Source: Physocladia obscura (lineage: Eukaryota > Chytridiomycota > Chytridiomycetes > Chytridiales > Chytriomycetaceae). From it: DNA of 13,208 nt. The notes under the pieces were generated by a model that was not told the DNA's origin, searched no databases, and saw nothing but the letters and a program-made list of their open reading frames with translations. Shown here one piece after another: positions 1-7,287 of the stretch (position 1 is the stretch's first letter; each line of letters opens with the position of its first letter). The stretch is from contig JADGJH010000915.1 of assembly GCA_027596945.1 (NCBI GenBank), forward strand, positions 1 through 13,208. Direction: 5' to 3'. The position numbers and the translations under genes are program-made.

Positions 1-1
1 T

Positions 2-7
2 TTTATT
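2..7 (-). promoter_or_regulatory. Candidate polyadenylation signal for the 614-117 gene
   Basis: Read on the minus strand this is AATAAA, lying about 110 nt beyond the stop codon of the leftmost minus-strand gene. Placement is reasonable for a 3' UTR, but the hexamer is common in A/T-rich spacer and no transcript evidence is available. A plus-strand AATAAA at 66-71 could likewise end a gene lying left of the window. Confidence 0.3.
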
Positions 8-116
8 AAAACAGATTCCGCACTGATAGTGTGCATGTAGCATGGCGTAATGACTAATTCAATTCAATAAAAGAACGTTGTGACCCCTTTTTTTGGTTTT
101 TGTTGCATTTTTTTGT

Positions 117-614
117 TTAACTGTTCGAGACACGTCCGCGCTCCCTACTCAGTGACAACAAGAATGAATTAATTTTGGCGTAGTCCGATCCAAGTACTTC
201 TGACTGTTGAGAGTATTTGTGTGGATCAGATGATTGTTTTGAAAGCAAGAGCTTCAGACGCGTGTCATGGGCTTGGTGGAGCAACGCGTTCATTGCCGTG
301 TAGCAATAAGAAGACACATCTGATTGGAAAATTCTTGCAGATTTAATAGCAGGGGCATCTGATACTAGCAATGCTGCTGTTTGGATAGGCAACTGAGGCG
401 GGGTCAATCGTTCTGTATCACAGTCGTTGCAATCATAGACATCATGGAAACACCGACGTTTGCGAGAGACTTGGGAGGCGACAACAGTATTTGTACTTGT
501 ATTTGTATTTGAGTTTGTATTCGTATTTGTGCTTGCTTTTGGGCCTGATTTGGCTGTGGTGGCAATGACGGACGGGCAGATGTCGGTGTCGATTGGTTTC
601 AGCACAGCAAGCAT
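117..614 (-). CDS. Hypothetical small protein with Thr/Asn repeat and basic cluster
   Basis: This is an uninterrupted 165-codon frame on the minus strand. I do not recognise the family. The N-terminal third has a Thr-Asn dipeptide run (about residues 28-43), produced by a degenerate GTATTT hexamer array on the plus strand. It is followed by a basic cluster SRKRR (about 50-54) that could act as a nuclear localisation signal, and a short Cys/Asp-rich stretch DVYDCNDCD. The C-terminal half is free of low complexity and predicted by eye to be largely helical, which argues for a real protein. The start codon is 51 nt from the SSU72 start on the other strand, so the two probably share a promoter. 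The true start could lie further in, and an undetected intron is possible. Function is unknown. Confidence 0.5.
   Translation of the reverse strand: MLAVLKPIDTDICPSVIATTAKSGPKASTNTNTNSNTNTSTNTVVASQVSRKRRCFHDVYDCNDCDTERLTPPQLPIQTAALLVSDAPAIKSARIFQSDVSSYCYTAMNALLHQAHDTRLKLLLSKQSSDPHKYSQQSEVLGSDYAKINSFLLSLSRERGRVSNS
488..539. repeat. Degenerate GTATTT-like hexamer array
   Basis: The plus strand carries about eight copies of a TTTGTA/GTATTT-like hexamer with single-base variants. Read on the minus strand it encodes the Thr-Asn alternation of the 614-117 gene. Length divisible by three keeps that frame open, as expected for a coding minisatellite. Confidence 0.7.
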
Positions 615-665
615 TTGCTTCAGTGAAATTCAGTTTTCTGAACCAAACCAAACAACAATTCAGCA
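615..665. promoter_or_regulatory. Short divergent intergenic region, probable bidirectional promoter
   Basis: Only 51 nt separate the start codons of the minus-strand hypothetical gene and plus-strand SSU72. The segment is A/C-rich and has no clear TATA box. If both starts are right, core promoter elements must overlap one or both coding regions, or the 5' UTRs overlap. This is an inference from spacing only. Confidence 0.4.
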
Positions 666-1819
666 ATGTCTTCACGCAGAGACCCCCGCCAGCGAGGTGT
701 GTTTATTTACCTCTCTAGCAATCTAGTGACACAGTGCTGGAAAACAAACAACCAATATGAACAGCAACATTGTTCACCAACCAACAAATCACCAACTAAC
801 AATTCATCCAACGCACCAAACGCCTTAGTGGCGCCGCCGCCTGCTGCCGTAATTCCACCGAAACGGCGCCGAAACTCGCGTGACGAATACGATGACTACG
901 ACTATGACCGCAGAGACCGTGACCGCGACCGGGAAAGAGACCGAGACCGAGACCGTGACAGGGACCGAGACAGAGACCGCGAGAGAGACCGTGAGCGAGA
1001 GAGGGACAGAGGCAGAGACAGAGAACGAGATCGCGACAGGTCACGTGACCTGGTAACCCACAACAACAGCAACAATTCTGTCAAAACAAACGCCCCGCCT
1101 AAAGAACGTGTCCTGTTTGCCGTCATCTGCGCATCCAACAACAACCGTAGTATGGAAGCCCACCATGTCCTCAAGCTTAACAACTTTAACATCAAGAGCT
1201 ACGGCACTGGCTCAGCTGTGCGTCTGCCTGGCCCTTCTGTCGAAAAACCAAACGTGTACCGTTTCGGCACGCCCTACCAGGATATTTATAACGACTTGAT
1301 TGCGAAAGATAGAAATCTGTATGTCCAAAATGGTCTTTTGAAAATGCTCGAGAGAAATATTGCCACAAAGAGAGCTCCTGAGTCGTGGCAAGTTTCTCGT
1401 GAAGTTTTTAATGTCGTCTTTACTTGCGAAGAGAGGTGTTTCGATGCTGTTGTCGAAGGTTTGTTTCCTTTTGCTCAGGAGGGGTTGCTTGTTAGCTTTT
1501 TTTTTTTTTGTTAATTCCTCATTCATTAACATCAGAGCTCCTCGATCGCGGTGAAAAACTTAATATCCCAGTTCATGTTATAAATCTTGAAATTCGTGAT
1601 AATCCAGAAGACGCTATTGTCGGTGGAAAATTATTTTTGGAATTGGCAACTTTGGTATTCAACTTCTTTATTATTTTTCAAATTTTCAAAATTATAATTG
1701 ACTTCCCATTCTTTTAGATCGAAAAGAGTAAAGATCACGAACAAGAAATGTCCGAGATACTTGAAACTTTCCAGCAACGAACGAAAGCGAATATCTTGTA
1801 TGCAATTTGTTACTTTTGA
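666..1819 (+). CDS. SSU72: RNA polymerase II CTD phosphatase SSU72, with RD/RE-rich N-terminal extension
   Basis: Three exons are inferred: 666-1458, 1536-1654 and 1718-1819, giving 337 aa. SSU72 removes phosphate from Ser5 and Ser7 of the RNA polymerase II CTD and works with the cleavage and polyadenylation machinery in the nucleus. The catalytic loop CASNNNRS gives the Cys-X5-Arg motif (C155, R161), followed by [27 protein letters not shown], FTCEER and the aspartate-loop region [11 protein letters not shown]. The end, LYAICYF, matches the usual aromatic SSU72 C-terminus. Animal and yeast SSU72 are about 195-206 aa and begin almost at the catalytic loop. Here about 148 extra residues precede it, including an alternating RD/RE run at about 82-128. 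The next in-frame Met (163) lies beyond the catalytic Cys, so 666 is the only workable start unless a 5' exon exists. Introns are GT-AG, 77 and 63 nt. Confidence 0.96.
910..1042 (+). repeat. Purine-rich GACCGN/GAGAGA hexamer repeat encoding RD/RE
   Basis: Irregular tandem repetition of 6-nt units such as GACCGA, GACCGC, GACAGA and GAGAGA encodes alternating Arg with Asp or Glu inside SSU72 exon 1. The antisense strand of the same repeat opens frames with Arg-Ser and Leu-Ser dipeptides, which are shadows. Confidence 0.85.
1459..1535 (+). other. SSU72 intron 1 (77 nt, GT-AG)
   Basis: The intron begins GTTTGT and ends CATCAG, with a T13-type tract and a CATTAAC branch-like element near the end. 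Removing it joins VVE to [15 protein letters not shown] and restores the family alignment across the junction, where the unspliced frame meets a stop. Confidence 0.93.
1655..1717 (+). other. SSU72 intron 2 (63 nt, GT-AG)
   Basis: The intron begins GTATTC and ends TTTTAG, with an ATTGAC branch-like element. It is phase 0 and joins LFLELATL to [11 protein letters not shown]. The downstream exon supplies the conserved SSU72 C-terminal helix and the final aromatic residues. Confidence 0.93.
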
Positions 1820-1838
1820 TCAAAATTTGATAATGAAA

Positions 1839-1850
1839 AATAAAAATAAA
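1839..1850 (+). promoter_or_regulatory. Candidate SSU72 polyadenylation signals
   Basis: Two back-to-back AATAAA hexamers lie 20-31 nt after the SSU72 stop. On the opposite strand ATTAAA (1867-1862) lies 21 nt after the stop of the convergent cyclase-like gene. The 68-nt gap between the two stops therefore probably contains both 3' processing regions. Confidence 0.45.
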
Positions 1851-1887
1851 AATACTGTAATTTTAATCATGTAGAAAAAGAAGTTTT

Positions 1888-4800
1888 TTAGTTGTTTTGA
1901 AGAATCCAACAACCATCCCAATCTGGTGCCATTTTTAATTTTCCCTCGAGCAAATCTTGACAGCGTTTAACAAACATTTTTGAAGGTCCATCATCACTAG
2001 TTTGAATTGCTTTTTTGAAATGCAACTGTGCTACTGAATAATTTTGATTACGATATTCACTTAACCCTAATTCAAAACATATTGTTGCCGTCTGTAGCAC
2101 AAAAAAAATTTAGAGAGAAAAAAATAACTTCAAAAACAGCAACGTACAATTATTTCCCTTGCTAACTCAATAGACGATGATCCAAGTACTTCAAACAGCG
2201 TAACCGGTACAACAGATCCCTTCACAACGACAGTATCGATTTCCCTAAAATGAAATCTATCGCGAACCTCTCGTTGCGTTTTTCCACAAATCAATAAGTT
2301 GCATCCATACAGCTTTGTAGCGCCCTGAATATGAGCCGCCAAATCAATTGAATCTCCAATCATCAAGTACTCAAGTCTTTTCGGCGGACCGACAATCCCA
2401 CTGATGATAAACCCAGTGGATATTCCTATCCCCATTTGAACCATTGGCAAATTACATTCGCGTAATCTATCGTTAAGTGATTCGAGACTTCCATTCAATT
2501 TCATTGCCGCGTTTATCGCATTGTATGAATCGGTGTTGTCAGTTGTTGGTGCCGGGAGTCCAAAGACACTTGTTGCCTTTTGATTTACAATCTTGTCAAC
2601 GATGCCATTGTTTTCGGTCACACAGTTGTTAACGGAGGTATGATACATACTCAGAATAAATAAGACGTCGCTTGCTGTTGTGTTTTCACAAATTGACAAG
2701 ACTGTAATGTGTGTATTGAAGTTAAATTGAATAATAATAATAGTAATAAAAATACAATAGAACTAACAATTTCGTAAATCCACAGACATACAACTTGCTT
2801 TGGTTTTTTTCCCGTCAACAGTCCCGTTTTCTTCTTCTTCCATGATACTTTGCACTTTTTTATGCGGCAAATACTTGGCAAGGGTATTGCTGATTCTTTT
2901 ATCGGTGTCGATAAGCTCAAATTGAATCACAACTTCCTGTACTCTTGTCATTCTCCGCTTTTTCCTTGTTGTCGTGGACAATTTTTTCAATTCTTTGCTA
3001 AGGTCACTCTGATTGTCATCACCGCCGTCATCATCTGTTTCTTCATTACTGCCATACTCATTTTCGCCAACCAATTCATCATAATCATTGTCATTATCGT
3101 CATTTTCTTCTTCGTTTTCTTCAACGTCATCTTCTTCATCCAAAACAGAACCGTCGCCATTGGTCGCTGCTTTTCCAATCCCAGACGGTGAAAGATCACT
3201 TGCCACCATTTCTGTAATCATGTAGTTGGCAATATAAGTACGTTTGTTAAGAACGAGGTCATAGTCAAGCCCGCAAATTGTTTCTTGCTGGCCTTTGAAG
3301 ACTTTGCGAATGTCGGCAATAAGCTGCGCGTTGTTCGTATTTTCGAGCCACATATCAAAAGAATTGCATTTCATTTGCTGCACAGCATCTGGAGAAATAT
3401 TAACATATTCTGGGTGTGAAATATTGACCTATAAATGACAACTATGATTTAACGAGGAAATATGCGCGAATATTCATGCTCGCACATATTTTAAAAAAAA
3501 AAAAAAGAAACACACACCAATTTTCCAGTCTTTTCAAGAGTTATTACAACTGTCGGAATACTGTCAAGCGTTCGTGCCAAATTGACTTTTGCGGAGTTTG
3601 TATCGTCGAGAATTTTTTGGAGTTCTTGAAATACAATATTTTTTTCGATTGTTGATGCCGCTGGGGATAAAAAAATTAATATGAAAAAAGAAAAGAAAAA
3701 GAAAAGAATATTACCAAGAGCTCCAAATGCAACAAGCAATGATTCGTCTTCAGGCGCAAATATGAGAGGTTCTGGCATTTTATTGATAAGTTGAGCAACT
3801 CCAATAATCTGCCCTTTTGTATTTTTCATTGGAATACATAAAATGTTTCGCGTTTTAAATCCTGTTTTAATGTCAACAGAGCGATTGAATCTGGAGTCCG
3901 CATATGCTGTGCGTTTTTTAGTAATGCCAATTTCAAATGCCAGTATCAAGTATCAAACCATCAGGAATATTTAAAACTTCTCCTGTCATAGCAACATATC
4001 CTGTAAAAAAGTTTTACAAAGCGCAGCAATAAAAAAAATGAAAAAAATGAAAAAATAAACGAAAAAGAAAATAAATCAAGCGTACCAGCTATTCCTCTAT
4101 TCATTGGAATCCGAATTTCTCCAGCTCCTTCTGCAACAGAAGACCAAAGCTCTTTTTTCTTATGATCCGCAATGAATAAAGCACACCGTTCCGCACTGAG
4201 AAGTTCTTGCGCTGTCTGCATCACCACTCGTACAAGGCCTGTCATCAAGTCAGCAAGTCAAATATGTGATTCAAATTTGGGGATGCCAACTTGCCGTTCA
4301 AGTCCAAATCCGTTGACATGAAATTCGCGGTGCTCATTAACATCTTTATGTCGTCCTTATTTTTTCCTGTGCTACTTCCACCAGTGGAACTAATGCCGCC
4401 GCCATCTGTCCCGCCGCTTCCTAAATACAAAATCGACCAAATGCTACACAGATGCTTCAACATCTGTTCGTCTTCGGCATTGAAATATGGATTGGCAGGT
4501 GCACCATTAACCTCGGTGCCAACCTTGTTGAGAACTTCAATGGCTCCCAAAACTTTTGTACCTTGGACGACGATTGGCACTGACAGGACGCACTCAACTT
4601 CGCACTTTGCAGCATCTATAAGCTCATTCGACTTTTTTCCAATACCGTACTCATCGTGATCTTTCTCTCTTCTCTGTTGCTGCTGATGCAGCAAGCTGCC
4701 ATAAAACTCATGCACATCATCAGTATAAACATCACTCTCCTTCACATTGAATAAATTTACAACTTCACCCCTGAACAAATGAGCACCGCCAAGAATCCTG

Positions 4801-6112
4801 TCAGCTGTTCCACCAGCGCCACTTGTAAACTCCAACACTCCTTCACGTGCCCAAGTACTCGCAACTACACTGACGTCGCCAGTTGCCTCGTCAACACGAT
4901 ATAAAGAACCATGAGCAGCATCACACACCCGCACAGCACATTCGAGCAACTGTGATGCTCGTGGAAGCGTGTTTTGTGCCTCGAGACTGCCGGCTATGGG
5001 ATCGCGGCTTAAACTCTGTAAACATGTGAGGACATGTTGTTGTTTGCTCGTTCGCGCAACAAGAAATTCAAATAACGTGCGTAGTGTATCGGGCGATGTT
5101 GTGGTTGCGCGAGTCTGTGCGAGGAGAACTGCAGGGTCGTACGCTGTATTGAGAAGTTTTATATACATGTTGGAAGTCATTGTTGGAGTGTGTTTGTTAG
5201 TTTGTCCTCGATATCCTGGAATCTGTTGCCTGGAACTTTCACTGATGTTTACAGCATTATTGTACGCATATGGAGTTGTGTGAGTGTTTGGTATCGGAGT
5301 TGAAGATTTGTTGATTTCGCGTGCAGGAATGTCAGGATTCAGATTTTCAAAAAAACTGAAGTGCGCTGATTAGATTAAATGGCAGAATTTTATTTTTGAG
5401 ATCGAAGCGCACACCTGTCGTGAACGGCTTGAATAGTTTGAGAATATTTTGCATTCGATGCTGTCGAATTTCTGCCGAGAATCACGGCAGCGCCATTTGA
5501 TTTACTTTTGCGCACACGAGTTTGCGGAGCGAATTTCCCGCATGCGTCAGTTGCATAAATTGTGGGACACTATAACAAATAAAATATTAAAAATCAAAAA
5601 AAAATAGTCGAGTGGGAAACAAACACGCGCGGGGATATTAAGTTCCGAAATTTTCAGATTAAGAGTCGTACATATTAAATCAATTTGCGTTGATGAGCAT
5701 TTTGCCAACAAACCTGATGAACAGTGAGTTTGAAAAACCGAAAAAACAAAAATAAAAAAATAAAATAAAAATAAAGTGCATAGAAACCAACACATTTACC
5801 TTTCAAGAACTGGTTACGCTGATTGTCTGGCATTGTAGCAAAGAAGGACCATGTTGAGTGAATAATTGCATGATTTACATCAGTTGAAACAGGTGCTCCA
5901 GAGAATGGAGTCGCGTGTAAGGACAGGAGTGGAGGCGAACGATGTCTATCATCATTAGGTAATTTGCCAACCCGAGAATTTTGTTGTGTTCGTTGTTGTT
6001 GCTGCTGCTCTTGCGCTGAAATAACTGTTCCAATAGATGAGAGTTTTGGAAGTGAGCTTGGAACCGAAGACAGAAAAACTGGTCGGGACTGACTTTGTGC
6101 AAATGAGGCCAT
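1888..6112 (-). CDS. GAF-GAF-PAS-class III nucleotidyl cyclase-like protein, catalytic residues altered
   Basis: Eleven exons: 6112-5800, 5713-5625, 5569-5415, 5355-4295, 4238-4086, 4000-3959, 3906-3715, 3660-3518, 3428-2768, 2701-2148, 2091-1888; about 1188 aa. Order: Q/S-rich N-terminus; helical segment (about 88-125); GAF1 (about 315-500) with NK, F477 and DE at 481-482; GAF2 (about 535-670) with RIPMNRGIAG, DAYADSRFN and NK646-F654-DE659; PAS-like region (about 690-795); acidic insert (about 812-856); class III cyclase domain (about 925-1110); C-terminal extension ending in PDWDGCW. The architecture matches bacterial-type adenylate cyclases in which GAF domains bind cyclic nucleotides. 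In the cyclase domain the first metal Asp (VDLRN, about 933) and base Lys (about 973) are kept. The second metal Asp is Gln (IVNQK), and the transition-state Asn and Arg are Asp and His (IGDSIDLAAHI). It may be a pseudo-cyclase or half of a heterodimer. No membrane segment is evident. Confidence 0.92.
2092..2147 (-). other. Cyclase-like gene last intron (56 nt)
   Basis: Donor GTACGT, acceptor CTACAG, phase 0. It separates the cyclase domain from the C-terminal helical repeat exon. Splicing joins SIELAREII to TATICFELGLSEYR, giving the usual FxxGlxxYr opening of the extension found after bacterial-type cyclase domains. Confidence 0.9.
4239..4294 (-). other. GC-AG intron in the cyclase-like gene
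   Basis: On the minus strand the donor reads AACG|GCAAGT and the acceptor GATGACAG, 56 nt. No GT donor in the right phase restores the frame between exon 4 and exon 5. The GC donor joins STDLDLNG to LVRVVMQTAQELLSAERCALF, the expected start of a GAF domain after a DLDL helix. GCAAGT is the standard donor of GC-AG introns. The unspliced frame stops at 4247-4245. Confidence 0.8.
5714..5799 (-). other. Cyclase-like gene intron 1 (86 nt)
   Basis: Donor GTAAAT, acceptor TCATCAG, strongly T-rich inside. Splicing joins NQFLKG to LLAKCSSTQ, keeping an amphipathic helix continuous across the junction. Other introns of this gene are 5624-5570, 5414-5356, 4085-4001, 3958-3907, 3714-3661, 3517-3429 and 2767-2702, all GT-AG. 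Confidence 0.85.
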
Positions 6113-6127
6113 TTCAATTATTATTAT

Positions 6128-6133
6128 TTTATT
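6128..6133 (-). promoter_or_regulatory. AATAAA overlapping the stop of the 7076-6133 gene
   Basis: Read on the minus strand, AATAAA begins on the last base of the TAA stop codon and ends 15 nt before the start codon of the cyclase-like gene. If it is used for 3' processing, cleavage would fall inside or just past the next gene's first codons, so the two transcripts would have to overlap. Confidence 0.3.
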
Positions 6134-7076
6134 TAATTTTTTATTTTTTCTTTAATTTTCATGGCATTTTTTATTTTTTCTCTTTTCTCGCCGTATTCTC
6201 GTCCCGAGCTTATGATACTCTTTTTTGCGTAGGTATGAGTTGGCTCCACCTTTGTTCCCACTCCCTTTTCTGTATCTTGTTTCTGTTTGCTAAAAGTCTG
6301 AGACAAAGAAGTAGAAAACAGAAAAAAAAAGTCTGTTTCCATACCATTTTTCGCCAGAACATCTATTTTCAAGAGAAAACAGTTTGTTACAACTTGCCAA
6401 TTTCACAGTTGGATGTGCACACGGCAAAGTGCTGCGAACTTCTGCTTCATCGTAAATACTTTGATCGTCAATCCAGCTTGAAACTGTCACTGATGATGAT
6501 CTGAATGTTCAAAAAGTTTAAATTAAAAAAACGAAAAAAAAAGGAAATATTCCAACAAACTTGTTCCTCCAGCCACCAAACAGGCCAACATGCTTGTTAT
6601 TTGATATTAAAAACAACGACAAGGACGATGCTGATCCAGAAACAGCCGAGGACGAGGATGTTGAAGCCATCATTGCTCCAGCATTCCGTGTGCCTATCAA
6701 CCTCCCACTATTTCCTGCTGCATTGTTTGAAGTGCTATCATCAATCCCCGAATCCTCGTCAACTTCGCAATTGCCACCATCACCACCAATCTGTTGCTCT
6801 TTTCCGACAACAACAAAACGAGTATTGTTTTTTTGCAGGTCTGCTACTCCAGAATATTCCGCTTCTGGAATGATTTCGAAAGCAGAACTTGGAATGACTG
6901 TGAAACAATAAAATAAATAATAATAAAATCAGTCCAGCCAAAGATTAACCACCTGGAATCTTTTCTCTAGCAAAAAGAGCAGTAAATTTTCTTCTCATTG
7001 TAAACCGGTGGTTGATTTTTGAAAGCGCAGGATCTGAACGCGACTCTGACGCCGTTTTGAAAAAATACGGTGGCAT
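6133..7076 (-). CDS. Hypothetical four-exon protein
   Basis: I do not recognise this gene. A consistent model has exons 7076-6953, 6897-6561, 6500-6345 and 6289-6133 (257 aa), with GT-AG introns of 55, 60 and 55 nt that are T-rich like those of the neighbours. The start is the first ATG after an in-frame TAA. The N-terminus (MPPYFFKTASESRSDP, then a basic segment INHRFTMRRKF) is followed by an ordered stretch ending NNTRFVVVGKE, an acidic then Ser-rich region, a mixed middle region, and a Lys-rich tail. The first two exons look like genuine protein; the last two are less certain because the third acceptor was chosen to avoid a stop created by a closer CAG. The stop is 20 nt from the start of the cyclase-like gene, so the 3' exons could belong to that transcript instead. 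No function is proposed. Confidence 0.45.
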
Positions 7077-7287
7077 CTCTTTGATAAATACTGGAGTTCT
7101 TGATTACACCCACTTCGTTTTGTTGCAACAAATTGCTGCAATAAGATGCAGTTTTTGGTTCTTTGGGCAAAATAATTAAGGTATTGCGGCATTGCAGCCA
7201 CATTAATAATTGCTTTTTCATACAAGCAAATGAAATTGAAACAAAAAAAAAAAAGAAAACCCCTTGAAAAAAGCAAAAGCAATGTCG

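Noticed and set aside
697..735. Possible short intron in the SSU72 5' coding region (GAG|GTGTGT ... CACAG)
   Set aside because: It would be about 40 nt, shorter than any other intron here, and the unspliced frame is open; no conservation is available to decide.
902..1195. Minus-strand open frame rich in Arg-Ser and Leu-Ser dipeptides, looking like an SR protein
   Set aside because: It is the antisense of the RD/RE hexamer repeat in SSU72 exon 1, whose frame continues into a conserved phosphatase domain.
4239..4300. Frameshift or pseudogene break in the GAF2 region
   Set aside because: A GC-AG intron explains the shift exactly and restores the family sequence; neighbouring exons are intact.
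6290..6300. Nearer CAG acceptor (after TTTGTCT) for the last intron of the 7076-6133 gene
   Set aside because: It would create an immediate TGA stop at the junction; the following TTTTAG keeps the frame open, although the stop could be real, which is why confidence in that gene's 3' end is low.
6800..6897. Prephenate dehydratase (NNTRFVVVGKE resembling the TRF motif)
   Set aside because: No other motif of the enzyme occurs upstream in order, and the downstream ACT-like resemblance is weak and Ser-rich.
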